From contig CALVVR010000011.1 of assembly GCA_944363915.1 (NCBI GenBank), positions 1-40,179 of the forward strand: a DNA stretch of 40,179 nt. The letters are read 5' to 3'. Origin of the DNA: an uncultured Bacilli bacterium. Lineage in GTDB: Bacteria > Bacillota_I > Bacilli_A > RF39 > UBA660. Made by a program: the position numbers and the translations under genes. The notes beneath the pieces are model-generated. The model was not told the origin of the DNA and searched no databases. It saw nothing but the letters and a program-made list of their open reading frames with translations. Positions 7,768 to 16,505 of the stretch are shown piece by piece; the first letter of the stretch is position 1; every line of letters starts with the position of its first letter.

Positions 7768-8673
7768 TTATCTAATTTTACCAACTTTAACTAATGTTTT
7801 TGCCTGTTCTATAAATTCCCCACATCTTATTTTTTGAATTTGTTCATTTAAAACAGCTTTAGTATAATAAACAGCCTCATCTAACTCTAATTCTTTATCA
7901 ACATACTCATATTTCTTTTTCATTCGCTCCCAAACTTCTAAATGTCTCTTACAATATTTTTTATTTAGAAAATCAGAATTAATATTATTTATATCTTCAC
8001 CATATAAATATAACATAGTTAAAAAATAGAGCGAAAATTTATCTGAATCATAATCTTTACCATGTAATTTATATATATCATAAAAATCTTTTACACGGGT
8101 GTTTTCCATATTTTGTTTCCGATTGTGAAGGATAATATATAACTTTTCAGCAAGATGCTCTTCGAATGAAGGTGTATTTATATAAAACTTTTCATCACCT
8201 TTAAAAAGTGGCAAAACCTGTTTATATTGCGTTTCAAAAATCACTGGATTATTTTCTTTAAAATCCACACCAATCGGAATATTAATAAATCTATGATCAC
8301 CTGGATATTGAATTTTAGCTACTACTGGTATTTTATAAACGCCATTAGGTGTTTGATATGGCAATTTAGAAATATCATAGCTAACAATATCATCAATTGA
8401 ATCATATATGGCCTGATATAAAAGAAGTAAAGGTTTATTATGACTATCTTTCGAAGATAAATCAATATCTAAAACTGGCCTACTTAAATTACCTAAATGA
8501 ACATATTGACTGAAACTTCCCTTTACTACTAAATTACCATAATTTATTTTAGATAATCTCATCAATAAATTACGTGAATAATAAGTTATATAAGCCGCAT
8601 TAGTCGATATTCCTAATCTTTGAGCTTCGCCTTTGATAAAGGCTTTATTTTGGTCTAGGTTTTTAAACTGCAT
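7768..8673 (-). CDS. Nucleotidyltransferase, AbiEii/AbiGii (type IV toxin-like) family
   Basis: About 301 residues from the ATG at 8673, chosen because AGAGG is 8 nt upstream; a GTG and an ATG lie 9 and 6 nt further out. The family signature is present: K-G-S in VVKGSFSQYVHLG (about 51-53), the metal-binding D-x-D in VLDIDLSS (about 69 and 71), then the distal EEHLAEKLYIIL and RVKDFYDIYKL blocks of AbiEii/MNT-like proteins. Related toxins transfer nucleotides to tRNA or other targets and cause growth arrest or phage abortive infection. It has its own promoter and is followed by the HTH gene. The family call is good; toxin activity is inferred. Confidence 0.78.
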   Translation of the reverse strand: MQFKNLDQNKAFIKGEAQRLGISTNAAYITYYSRNLLMRLSKINYGNLVVKGSFSQYVHLGNLSRPVLDIDLSSKDSHNKPLLLLYQAIYDSIDDIVSYDISKLPYQTPNGVYKIPVVAKIQYPGDHRFINIPIGVDFKENNPVIFETQYKQVLPLFKGDEKFYINTPSFEEHLAEKLYIILHNRKQNMENTRVKDFYDIYKLHGKDYDSDKFSLYFLTMLYLYGEDINNINSDFLNKKYCKRHLEVWERMKKKYEYVDKELELDEAVYYTKAVLNEQIQKIRCGEFIEQAKTLVKVGKIR

Positions 8674-8697
8674 ATTCATCACCTCTTTTATTGCTAT

Positions 8698-8726
8698 ATG
8701 CTATCATAACATAAATTAAAAGTCAA
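8698..8726 (-). promoter_or_regulatory. Promoter of the AbiEii-like gene
   Basis: TTGACT (8726-8721), 17 bp, TAGCAT (8703-8698). The -10 is weak, which fits a low or regulated level. Confidence 0.5.
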
Positions 8727-8739
8727 ATTAAAAGAAACT

Positions 8740-9843
8740 TTATAAATACCAAAGTTTCTCATTATTTTTTCTTACTTCTTTAATTATTCCGCCACCTAAG
8801 CATTGTTCACCTAAATAAAATACGCAAGCTTGTCCAGGAGTAACTGATTTTACTTTTTGTGGATATTTAACTAGAATATCATCACCAATAAATTCTAAAG
8901 TTACTTCATTATCAGGTTGACGATATCTAAATTTAGCTGTACATTTGTTTATTTTATTATCTCCTAACCAATTTATATCAGTAACTACACAAGAATCACT
9001 AAATAAATATTCGTTATCTTCACCTAATGCTACATATAAAATATTTTTATTTAAGTCTTTGCCAACGACAAACATTCTATCTTCATACCCACCAATATTT
9101 AAACCTCTTCTTTGACCGATTGTATAATACATTAAACCAATATGTTTGCCAAGAATCTTATTAGTTTCAATATCAATAATATTACCTTCTTGATTAGGTA
9201 AATAATTCTCTAAAAACTTAGTCATATTGCGTTCTCCGATAAAACAAATACCGGTTGAATCTTTTTTACTAGCTGTGATTAAATCATATTTATTAGCTAT
9301 TTCTCTTACCTCTTTTTTATTCAAATGACCAATTGGAAATAAAACATTTTGTAACTGTTCTTTAGAAACTTGAGATAAAAAATAAGTTTGATCTTTATTT
9401 TTATCAATTCCTCTTAATAATTTACCGTCTTTAATTCGTGCATAATGGCCTGTCGCAATATAATCAGCCCCTAACTTATTGGCTTCTTTTGCGAACATAT
9501 CAAATTTAATATACTTATTACACATAATATCAGGATTAGGCGTTCTTCCTTTTTTTAATTCGTCTAAAAAATAAGTAAAAACATAGTCCCAATATTCTTT
9601 AACAAAATCAACTCGATGTAAGGGAATACCTATTTTCTCACATACTTTTAAGGCATCGTTATAATCTTGCTCTTGTGGGCAGATATTGTTATTAATTGTC
9701 GGATTACCTAAAAAATCATTATTAACTGTTGCATCCCAATTACGCATAAAAAGCCCAATTACTTCATAACCTTGCTCTTTTAACAAAATGGCAGCAACAC
9801 TACTATCAACGCCACCAGACATTCCAATTACTACTTTTTTCAT
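8740..9843 (-). CDS. mnmA: tRNA-specific 2-thiouridylase MnmA
   Basis: 367 residues from the ATG at 9843, preferred over an ATG 18 nt upstream because it gives the usual [11 protein letters not shown] start. The PP-loop SGGVDSS is at 9-15. The catalytic cysteines are C108 ([12 protein letters not shown]) and C200 ([10 protein letters not shown]), and DQTYFLS is also present. The enzyme adenylates and thiolates U34 of tRNA for Lys, Glu and Gln, taking sulfur from a cysteine desulfurase; the desulfurase at about 27-28 kb is a candidate partner. It starts 28 nt after spoIIM on the same strand, so it is probably in one transcript. Confidence 0.96.
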   Translation of the reverse strand: MKKVVIGMSGGVDSSVAAILLKEQGYEVIGLFMRNWDATVNNDFLGNPTINNNICPQEQDYNDALKVCEKIGIPLHRVDFVKEYWDYVFTYFLDELKKGRTPNPDIMCNKYIKFDMFAKEANKLGADYIATGHYARIKDGKLLRGIDKNKDQTYFLSQVSKEQLQNVLFPIGHLNKKEVREIANKYDLITASKKDSTGICFIGERNMTKFLENYLPNQEGNIIDIETNKILGKHIGLMYYTIGQRRGLNIGGYEDRMFVVGKDLNKNILYVALGEDNEYLFSDSCVVTDINWLGDNKINKCTAKFRYRQPDNEVTLEFIGDDILVKYPQKVKSVTPGQACVFYLGEQCLGGGIIKEVRKNNEKLWYL

Positions 9844-9870
9844 ACATTTCACCACCACCATTATACCACA

Positions 9871-10497
9871 TTATCGAATAAATGGCAGAATTGATTTAAC
9901 TAATTTTGGCATTAAATAAGTATCATATAAATTCATTAAAATTATAACTGCTAAAACAAATAATAAAATTTTAAAATATTTATTCATCACAATTTTAAAA
10001 TCTAATGTTTTTTTCTTAAAAATACTATAAATCATTTTAAAAGAAAAACTCATCGCATACATTGTTAGAAGAATATAAAATAATAAGCTAATTACTTGTC
10101 CTGGAAAGACGTAAACTAAGCTGAATAATATACCTTTAGTTTTAAACACTGATAAAATTGCTCCAGCACTAAATCCTAAAATAAAGGTTTTACTAAAAAA
10201 CATAATTAAGATAATTGGTAAGCCAATAATCGATATTCCAAGTAGCCAAATAACTAAAACAAAAGAAATGTTAGTAATCAAATTACTTTTAAAAGTTTGT
10301 AGATAATCTAATTTGTTATTTTCAATATTATTGATAAAATTATTTAAATGTTCATTGATTAGGTTTTGATCATTATTATCTAAAATACTTACAAAAACAG
10401 ATCCAACAGCAATTCCTACTAACAATAAAACGATTAAAAAAATCAGTAATTTTTTATCGAATTTTACTTTAAATTTTAGTTTGTCCATTATTTTCAT
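9871..10497 (-). CDS. spoIIM: Stage II sporulation protein M (SpoIIM)
   Basis: 208 residues with about five predicted membrane helices (near 17-38, 73-96, 100-118, 123-150 and 171-193). This matches SpoIIM length and topology, including the early KLLIFLIVLLLVGIAVGSVF helix and a loop before FVLVIWLLGISIIGLP. In Bacillus it works with SpoIID and SpoIIP in peptidoglycan remodelling during engulfment of the forespore. AGGTGAGATA precedes the ATG. The gene lies near spoIVB, which supports a sporulation role. The DUF95 superfamily includes non-sporulation members, so context matters. Confidence 0.8.
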   Translation of the reverse strand: MKIMDKLKFKVKFDKKLLIFLIVLLLVGIAVGSVFVSILDNNDQNLINEHLNNFINNIENNKLDYLQTFKSNLITNISFVLVIWLLGISIIGLPIILIMFFSKTFILGFSAGAILSVFKTKGILFSLVYVFPGQVISLLFYILLTMYAMSFSFKMIYSIFKKKTLDFKIVMNKYFKILLFVLAVIILMNLYDTYLMPKLVKSILPFIR

Positions 10498-10585
10498 TAT
10501 CTCACCTAGTTAAGATTATTAAATTTGATAAAAAATATTCCTTTTTTTTATACTTTATAGTATAATTATTGTCAGGTGATTAAAC

Positions 10586-10675
10586 ATGAAAAGAGAAAAA
10601 GTAGGAAAAATAATGGCTATTGTGATGCTTTTAATTATGGTTGTATCAACAGTGGCATCATTTTTCTTAATATAG
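10586..10675 (+). CDS. 29-residue single-span membrane protein (Prli42-like)
   Basis: A short ORF starting M-K-R-E-K-V-G-K-I-M: a charged N-terminus of about 8 residues, then one hydrophobic helix (IMAIVMLLIMVVSTVASFFLI) reaching the C-terminus. It has a CAGGTGATTAAAC ribosome site, a TATAAT box 16 nt before that, and a perfect terminator overlapping its stop. Together these mark a real monocistronic gene. Size, charge pattern and the M-L-L-I-M-V-V-S-T core resemble Prli42, the stressosome-associated membrane peptide of Firmicutes. The match is short, so the family call is tentative. Confidence 0.62.
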   Translation: MKREKVGKIMAIVMLLIMVVSTVASFFLI

Positions 10676-10695
10676 CAATTTATATTGCTTTTTTT
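10674..10695 (+). terminator. Terminator of the 29-residue membrane protein gene
   Basis: AGCAAT (10674-10679), loop TTAT, ATTGCT (10684-10689), then a T run. It starts inside the TAG stop. Confidence 0.85.
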
Positions 10696-10723
10696 ATTGT
10701 TTTACCTAAACGTAAAAATCCAT

Positions 10724-10749
10724 TATAAAAGAAGAGATAATCTCTTCTT
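10724..10749 (-). terminator. Terminator of spoIVB
   Basis: AAGAAGAGA (10749-10741 on minus), 3-nt loop, TCTCTTCTT (10737-10729), then TTTAT. A 9-bp perfect stem that includes two bases of the spoIVB stop. Confidence 0.8.
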
Positions 10750-11722
10750 AATTTTCTCCTTCTTCTAACATGTTAGTAATTAAAATACCATATCCTTTAT
10801 GCGGATTATCAACAACGACATGAGTTACTGCTCCAATTATGTATTCCCCTTGAATAATTGGCGATCCACTCATTCCTTGAACTATTCCATTAGTTTTTTC
10901 TAATAATTTTTGATCAGTAATTTTAAATGAGATGTTTTTAGTTTCTTGAATAGTGTTAATATTTGTTATTTCTATTTCATATTTCTCTATGATATCATCA
11001 TTTAAAACGGTAAGAATTTCGGCTTTACCTTTTTTTACTTCCTCTGGTTTAGCTACTTTATACAATTTAGACTTATCTATTTTATCAGTATAAGTACCAA
11101 AAATACCTTTTACTGTATTTTCGTGAATAGTTCCTTGGGTTTCTTCTAAATCAATTTTAGCATTTTTTTCACCAGGAGTACCATTAGAACTAGGCTCGAT
11201 ATCAGTAACTTTTGAATCATAAATACTACCACCTGATATAATTAACATTTTACCAGTTCGACTATCGGTTATCTCATGACCCAACGCCCCAAATAACTTG
11301 GTGTTAGGGTCAATATAAGTCAATGTACCAATTCCTGTAATACTATCTTTAACATATATACCTGTTTTATAGTTATTATTCGTATCTTTAGTTAGTTGTA
11401 GTTCAATTGATTTTGTAGTATTGTCTCTTTTAAATTCGATATTAATATTACCATCACTAGTTTTAATTTTATTAGTTAAATCATAAATTGAATTTACTTT
11501 TTGATTGTCAATGGCAGTTATCATATCGCCAATTTCTAAACCAGCTTGACTAGCTATGTATTCGTTATTAACCTTATAAAATCCGACAACCATAACACCA
11601 TCAGCTTTTAGTTCAATACCGATATTTTCTCCACCAACAATAATGTAATCGGAATAAGCATTAGCAAATGTGGGAATACATAAAATAGTTAGAAGAATAG
11701 AAAGGAATGCTTTTTTGAACAT
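10748..11722 (-). CDS. spoIVB: SpoIVB serine peptidase (family S55)
   Basis: 324 residues, shorter than the B. subtilis protein (about 426). Signal/membrane helix at 1-22, PDZ domain at about 27-112 (ASQAGLEIGDMITAIDNQKV), then the S55 protease domain with H149 (FGALGHEITD) and S285 (VQGMSGSPIIQ). In spore formers SpoIVB is secreted from the forespore into the intermembrane space and triggers pro-sigma-K processing. AAGGAGATG precedes the start. A CATAATA at 11765-11759 resembles a sigma-F/G -10, but no well-spaced -35 is visible. The 156 bp upstream contain nothing else recognisable. Confidence 0.9.
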   Translation of the reverse strand: MFKKAFLSILLTILCIPTFANAYSDYIIVGGENIGIELKADGVMVVGFYKVNNEYIASQAGLEIGDMITAIDNQKVNSIYDLTNKIKTSDGNINIEFKRDNTTKSIELQLTKDTNNNYKTGIYVKDSITGIGTLTYIDPNTKLFGALGHEITDSRTGKMLIISGGSIYDSKVTDIEPSSNGTPGEKNAKIDLEETQGTIHENTVKGIFGTYTDKIDKSKLYKVAKPEEVKKGKAEILTVLNDDIIEKYEIEITNINTIQETKNISFKITDQKLLEKTNGIVQGMSGSPIIQGEYIIGAVTHVVVDNPHKGYGILITNMLEEGEN

Positions 11723-11867
11723 TTAAACATCTCCTTTTCTTATCACAGACTACATTATTATTATGGTTAATTTTTTTACTTTTAATATTTCTAATTTTTA
11801 ACATTTTTAAATTTTTTATTTGAGATTGATATTACTAATTATTATTTCCATTTTGTGCATTAATTAT

Positions 11868-11901
11868 TAAAAAAAGACTTATTCAGTAATCTCTAAGTCT
11901 T
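11868..11901 (-). terminator. Terminator of the nusB-xseA-xseB operon
   Basis: AAGACTTA (11901-11894 on minus), 12-nt loop, TAAGTCTT (11881-11874), then Ts. The xseB stop (11879-11881) lies in the 3' arm. Confidence 0.75.
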
Positions 11902-12088
11902 CTAAAGTACCATTTTCCGTTACAATTTTATTGATATTTTCTTCAATATTTTTTAATTGTTCATCACATTCTTTAATCAATTTCATTGCTTCACTATATT
12001 TATTGATTGAATCTTCTAAGTCACTATTATCATTTTCTAAATCAGCAACTATTTTTTCTAATTTTTCCATTTTTTCTTCAAATTTCAT
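11879..12088 (-). CDS. xseB: Exodeoxyribonuclease VII small subunit
   Basis: 69 residues, normal for XseB. It consists of two long amphipathic helices with the family pattern FEEKMEKLEKIVADLE and LEDSINKYSEAMKLIKECDEQL. Several copies bind each XseA to form the nuclease that degrades single-stranded DNA from both ends. The start overlaps the end of xseA by 11 bp, so translation is coupled. It is last in the operon, with the terminator in its stop. Confidence 0.95.
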   Translation of the reverse strand: MKFEEKMEKLEKIVADLENDNSDLEDSINKYSEAMKLIKECDEQLKNIEENINKIVTENGTLEDLEITE

Positions 12089-13415
12089 TGTTTATCTCCT
12101 TTACATTTACGACTATATTACCATCATTCAATTTAATATTTAAAATATCGTCTTTTTTTATCTTATTGATACTTTTAATAATTTTATTATCCTTATAAGT
12201 TAAACTAAATCCTCTTTTTAAAACATTTAAAGGATTAACTAATTCTAATTTTTCAATTAAATTATTTAATTTATTTTTATTATTTTCTAGTTTTAAGTTG
12301 ATTGTTTTATTTAAATTAATGTTAATTAAATTTAATTTTTCTTTATTTTTTTCATATAAAACTTTTGGATTATTCAAAATATAGGAACTTTTTATACTAT
12401 CAACATATAACTTTTTCATCTTTATTTTTTTAAGAATTAATTCATTAATTCGGTCATTTATTAAATCTAATTTTTGTTTTTTATTTTCATAAATAATCAA
12501 AGGATTTTTTAAAATATAAGAATTTTTTAAGCTATCAAGTTGTAATTTTTGAATATTTACTTTTTTAAGTATATTAGAACTTAATCTTATTTTTAATTGT
12601 TCAATATATTTGATTAAATCAGCCATATTAGGAACTGCCATTTCAGCAGCACCAGTTGGCGTTGGTGCTCTTAAGTCAGCAACAAAATCAGCAATTGTAA
12701 AATCAATTTCATGGCCAACAGCACTAATTATTGGAATTTTTGACTCAAATATTGCTCTTGCTACTATTTCTTCGTTAAATGGCCATAAATCTTCAATCGA
12801 CCCACCACCACGGCCAACGATTAGGACATCTAAATCAAAAGTATTGGCTAACTTAATATTTTTAACGATATCTTTAGCGGCACTTTCCCCTTGTACTAAA
12901 CTTGGGAACAAAATAACTTGTCCAATTGGATATCTTCTTTTAATTGTCGATATTATATCTTTAATGGCGGCTCCTGTATTAGCTGTGATAACTCCAATTT
13001 TTGTTGGATATTTTGGGATAGTTTTTTTATATTTTTCATCAAACAAACCTTCGCTAGCTAATTTTTGTTTTAATTTTTCAAAAGCAATATATAAATTACC
13101 AATGCCATCTTCCATCATATCTTCAACATAAATTTGATAATTACCAGTCGCTTCATAAACACTAATTCTTCCTGTAATTAAAACTTTAGTTCCATCAACT
13201 GGACTAAAATTTAGTTTTCTAGCATTATTGCTAAACATAATTACATTAATTTTACTGGTTTCATCTTTAATTGAAAAATATAAGTGACCTGATGAATGAG
13301 CTTTAAAATTAGATATTTCACCTTTTATAAAGACTTGTTGTAAATTAATATCAGTATCTAATACATGTTTAATGTAACGATTAACAACGCTTACGCTTAA
13401 ATACTTATCATTCAT
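12078..13415 (-). CDS. xseA: Exodeoxyribonuclease VII large subunit
   Basis: 445 residues from the ATG at 13415, which overlaps the nusB stop and has GAGATGGTG upstream; a longer reading adds 13 residues that overlap nusB and look non-native. An N-terminal OB-fold binds single-stranded DNA (YLSVSVVNRYIKHVLDTD to about 100). The XseA catalytic core follows (IGVITANTGAAIKDI, VGRGGGSIEDLWPFNEE, SAVGHEIDFTIADFVADLRAPTPTGAAE), then a long coiled-coil that carries XseB. The coiled-coil contains an internal duplication (LKNSYILKNPLIIYENKKQKL and IKSSYILNNPKVLYEKNKEKL). A C-terminal LKRGFSLTY block closes the protein. The gene is the second of three in the operon. Confidence 0.96.
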   Translation of the reverse strand: MNDKYLSVSVVNRYIKHVLDTDINLQQVFIKGEISNFKAHSSGHLYFSIKDETSKINVIMFSNNARKLNFSPVDGTKVLITGRISVYEATGNYQIYVEDMMEDGIGNLYIAFEKLKQKLASEGLFDEKYKKTIPKYPTKIGVITANTGAAIKDIISTIKRRYPIGQVILFPSLVQGESAAKDIVKNIKLANTFDLDVLIVGRGGGSIEDLWPFNEEIVARAIFESKIPIISAVGHEIDFTIADFVADLRAPTPTGAAEMAVPNMADLIKYIEQLKIRLSSNILKKVNIQKLQLDSLKNSYILKNPLIIYENKKQKLDLINDRINELILKKIKMKKLYVDSIKSSYILNNPKVLYEKNKEKLNLININLNKTINLKLENNKNKLNNLIEKLELVNPLNVLKRGFSLTYKDNKIIKSINKIKKDDILNIKLNDGNIVVNVKEINNEI

Positions 13416-13821
13416 GTAACACCATCTCATGATATACTTTATCCAAAACAGCATTAATCATTTTAGCTACTTCATCATCACTATAAGCCTTAGCTAATTC
13501 AACAGCTTCATTAATGCAAACGATGCTTGGAGTTTTAGTATATAGTAATTCATAAATACCCATTCTTAAAATAGCAATATCAGTATTGCCTAATCTATCA
13601 ATTGTCCATTTTTTTAAATATTTATTAGCAATATTATCAATATCATTTTGATAAGTTAAAACGCCATAGACTATATCTTTAACAAATTCATTGTCAATTT
13701 CTAGATTTTCTTTAATGACATCTTCTACTTCATACATCATTTTGTTTTTTTCATATACAATTATTTGATATAGTATCGTCATTATAATTTTTCTTGCTTC
13801 ACTTCTATTTAACTGTTCCAT
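13408..13821 (-). CDS. nusB: Transcription antitermination factor NusB
   Basis: 137 residues, all-helical, with the NusB pattern RSEARKIIMTILYQI at the start and the conserved RLGNTDIAILRMGIYELLY, SIVCINEAVELAKAYS and INAVLDKV blocks. It binds boxA RNA with NusE (S10) during rRNA antitermination. First gene of a nusB-xseA-xseB operon, a common arrangement in Firmicutes. A consensus TATAAT lies upstream (about 13853) but its -35 is poor. Confidence 0.95.
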   Translation of the reverse strand: MEQLNRSEARKIIMTILYQIIVYEKNKMMYEVEDVIKENLEIDNEFVKDIVYGVLTYQNDIDNIANKYLKKWTIDRLGNTDIAILRMGIYELLYTKTPSIVCINEAVELAKAYSDDEVAKMINAVLDKVYHEMVLHE

Positions 13822-13870
13822 AATAACAACCTCGTTTTCATAATATTCATTATATCATGAATTATGATAA

Positions 13871-13894
13871 TTAAAAAGCCTAAATTTTAGACTT
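13871..13894 (-). terminator. Terminator of mutS
   Basis: AAGTCTAA (13894-13887 on minus), loop AAT, TTAGGCTT (13883-13876; one T-G pair), then Ts. The mutS stop lies in the 5' arm. Confidence 0.75.
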
Positions 13895-16427
13895 ATTTAA
13901 CTTTTTCCTTCAATTCATATAAGAAAGTCATAGCTTCTAAAGGAGTCATTTCTAATGGATTTATCTTTTTTAATTCTTTTTCAACAACTGATTCTTCTTT
14001 AATTAAATCATCTAAAGGTAAAGATTCTTGAATAATAAAGTCCCTTTTCTTCTCTTTATTTTCATAAACATTTAAAATTTGATTAGCCCTTTTAATTAAA
14101 GAATCTGGCAAGTTAGCTAATTTAGCAACATGAATACCATAACTTTTATCGATACTGCCTTTTTTAATTTTATGTAAAAAAGTAATATTACCATTTTCTT
14201 CATATGCAGAAACATGAATATTTTTTAAATCGCTTAAACTATTTTCTAAGTCAGTTAATTCGTGATAATGGGTCGAAAATAAAGTTTTACATTTAATATT
14301 ATCGTGAATATACTCGATAATTGCTTGGGCTAAAGCCATACCATCAAAAGTAGCTGTTCCGCGACCTAATTCATCAAATAAAATTAAAGAATTACTAGTA
14401 GCATTACTAATAGCATTATTAGCTTCTTTCATTTCAACCATAAAAGTTGATTCCCCACTAACTAAATCATCACTTGCTCCAATTCGAGTAAATATCGCAT
14501 CAAAAATTGGTAATGTAGCTTCTTTAGCGGGAACAAAGCAACCAATTTGAGCCATTATAACAGTGATTGCTAATTGTCGCATATAAGTTGATTTACCAGC
14601 CATATTTGGACCAGTAATTAATAAAATATTTGTTCTTTCATCCATAATAATATCATTAGGAACATATTCTGATTCAATCACTTGTTCAACGACTGGATGA
14701 CGATCATCGATAATTTTAACTAAACGATCAGTTGTTAATTTAGGTCGAACATAGTTATAATTGGAAGAGACATTAGCAAATGATTGCAAGCAATCAATTT
14801 CACTAATTACTTTAGAAATATTTTGTAATTTAGGAATATACTCTTTAACTTTATCTCTAACTTCACTAAATAATTGATATTCCAAATCGATTATTTTTTC
14901 TTCGGCATTCAATATCAAATTTTCCTTTTCTTTTAAAATTGGGCTAATGTACCTTTCACAATTAGATAAAGTTTGTTTCCTTTCGTAGCCATACTCATCT
15001 TTGATCAAGCCAACATTACCTTTTGAAATTTCAATATAATAACCAAATACTTTATTATAACCAACCTTTAGATTTTTAATACCTGTTCGATCACGCTCTT
15101 CATTTTCAAACTTAGCAATAAAATCTTTACCACCTTTTCGTAAATCTTTAAGTTCATCCAATTCTTGATTATAACCTTCTTTAATAATATAACCTTCTTT
15201 AATTGTAACAGGTGGATTTTCGTAAATACTCATCTCTAATAATTCATATAAATCTTCTAAGGTTTCAATATTTTTATAAAAATCAATTTTAGTTAAAATA
15301 TCTTTAATATTAGGTAAAACTTTTAAAGAATTTTTAAGTTGTAACATATCTCTTGCGTTAGCCGATCCAAAGGCGATTCGGCCTGATAATCTTTCTAAAT
15401 CATATACTTCTAATAAATATTTTTCTAAGTCATTAGTTAAAATAAATTCTTCTAATAGTTTTTCGATACAATCATAACGTCTTTCAATTTCATTTTTATC
15501 AACTAACGGATTTTCAATAAAATTTTTAAGTAATCTAGAACCCATGGCTGTTTTAGTTTTATCTAATAACCAAATTAAAGAATGATTTCTTTGTTTTAGT
15601 CTTAAAGTCTCTGTTAACTCTAAATTTCTTTTCGTATGAATATCCATTTTTAAATAGTTCTTATTTTCTCTAATAATAGCTTTTTGTAAATGTGATAAAT
15701 CACGAAACTGCGTATAATTAATATAATTTAATAAATATTTAATTACTTCAACTAATCTAGCATCAGAAATATCCTCATAAACATAATGGTATTGTTCTAA
15801 ATCGGATTTGTTATCAAAAATAGAAACTGTTATTTTAAAATTATTTTTTAACAAAGAATAAACATCTTTGTTAAAATTTTCACTAACAACTACTTCTTTA
15901 ATACCAAGACTTACTATTTCACTAACTAATTTAGTTGGATTGTGCTCTAATAAAAAAGTATAAATCTCACCGGTTGTTATATCACTATAGCAAACGGCAT
16001 AGCAATAATTAAGATCAATAATCCCACCAATATAATTATTTTCTTTTTCATCTAATGATTCGTTAAATAAAGTTCCACTACTAATTATTTGAACCATTCC
16101 TCGTTTGACAATACCTTTAGCTAATTTAGGATCTTCTAGCTGTTCACATATACCTACTTTATATCCTTTAGCTACAAGTTTTTCAATGTAAACATTCGCT
16201 GCATGATAAGGGACGCCACACATTGGAATACGTTCATCTAATCCAGCTGCTTTACCAGTTAAAGTAAGTTCTAATTCATGAGAAACTGTTATAGCATCCT
16301 CAAAAAACATTTCATAAAAATCGCCTAGACGATAAAAAACAATAATATCTCTATTTTGTTTTTTAGTTTCGATATATTGTCGCATCATCGGCGTTACCTT
16401 ATTTAAGTCAACACTATCTAAAGTCAT
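13893..16427 (-). CDS. mutS: DNA mismatch repair protein MutS
   Basis: 844 residues, full length. The mismatch-reading F-x-E motif is F37-Y-E39 in RLGDFYEMF. The connector and lever domains follow. The ATPase has Walker A GPNMAGKST at 606-614, then STFMVEMKE, the Walker B region SLILFDELGRGTATFDG, and the FSTHYHELTDL switch. The C-terminal segment LEMTPLEAMTFLYELKEKVK resembles the family's dimer/tetramer tail. No mutL is present in the window downstream, although mutSL pairs are common. Start ATG has a GGTGATGTAA site. The gene is single, with terminators on both sides. Confidence 0.97.
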   Translation of the reverse strand: MTLDSVDLNKVTPMMRQYIETKKQNRDIIVFYRLGDFYEMFFEDAITVSHELELTLTGKAAGLDERIPMCGVPYHAANVYIEKLVAKGYKVGICEQLEDPKLAKGIVKRGMVQIISSGTLFNESLDEKENNYIGGIIDLNYCYAVCYSDITTGEIYTFLLEHNPTKLVSEIVSLGIKEVVVSENFNKDVYSLLKNNFKITVSIFDNKSDLEQYHYVYEDISDARLVEVIKYLLNYINYTQFRDLSHLQKAIIRENKNYLKMDIHTKRNLELTETLRLKQRNHSLIWLLDKTKTAMGSRLLKNFIENPLVDKNEIERRYDCIEKLLEEFILTNDLEKYLLEVYDLERLSGRIAFGSANARDMLQLKNSLKVLPNIKDILTKIDFYKNIETLEDLYELLEMSIYENPPVTIKEGYIIKEGYNQELDELKDLRKGGKDFIAKFENEERDRTGIKNLKVGYNKVFGYYIEISKGNVGLIKDEYGYERKQTLSNCERYISPILKEKENLILNAEEKIIDLEYQLFSEVRDKVKEYIPKLQNISKVISEIDCLQSFANVSSNYNYVRPKLTTDRLVKIIDDRHPVVEQVIESEYVPNDIIMDERTNILLITGPNMAGKSTYMRQLAITVIMAQIGCFVPAKEATLPIFDAIFTRIGASDDLVSGESTFMVEMKEANNAISNATSNSLILFDELGRGTATFDGMALAQAIIEYIHDNIKCKTLFSTHYHELTDLENSLSDLKNIHVSAYEENGNITFLHKIKKGSIDKSYGIHVAKLANLPDSLIKRANQILNVYENKEKKRDFIIQESLPLDDLIKEESVVEKELKKINPLEMTPLEAMTFLYELKEKVK

Positions 16428-16462
16428 TTACATCACCATTATTTATTTTACCAAAAATTACA

Positions 16463-16490
16463 AACAAAAAAAAGCATTAAGACTGCTTTT
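16463..16490 (-). terminator. Terminator of the coiled-coil membrane protein gene
   Basis: AAAAGCA (16490-16484 on minus), 7-nt loop, TGCTTTT (16476-16470), then a T run. Confidence 0.8.
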
Positions 16491-16505
16491 CTAAATAAAA
16501 TATTA

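Noticed and set aside
11723-11800. A sigma-F/G promoter for spoIVB based on CATAATA.
   Set aside because: No -35 at the required spacing; one AT-rich heptamer is expected by chance.
12610-13131. A 173-codon plus-strand ORF.
   Set aside because: Antisense to the conserved core of xseA, with no ribosome site and no recognisable domain.
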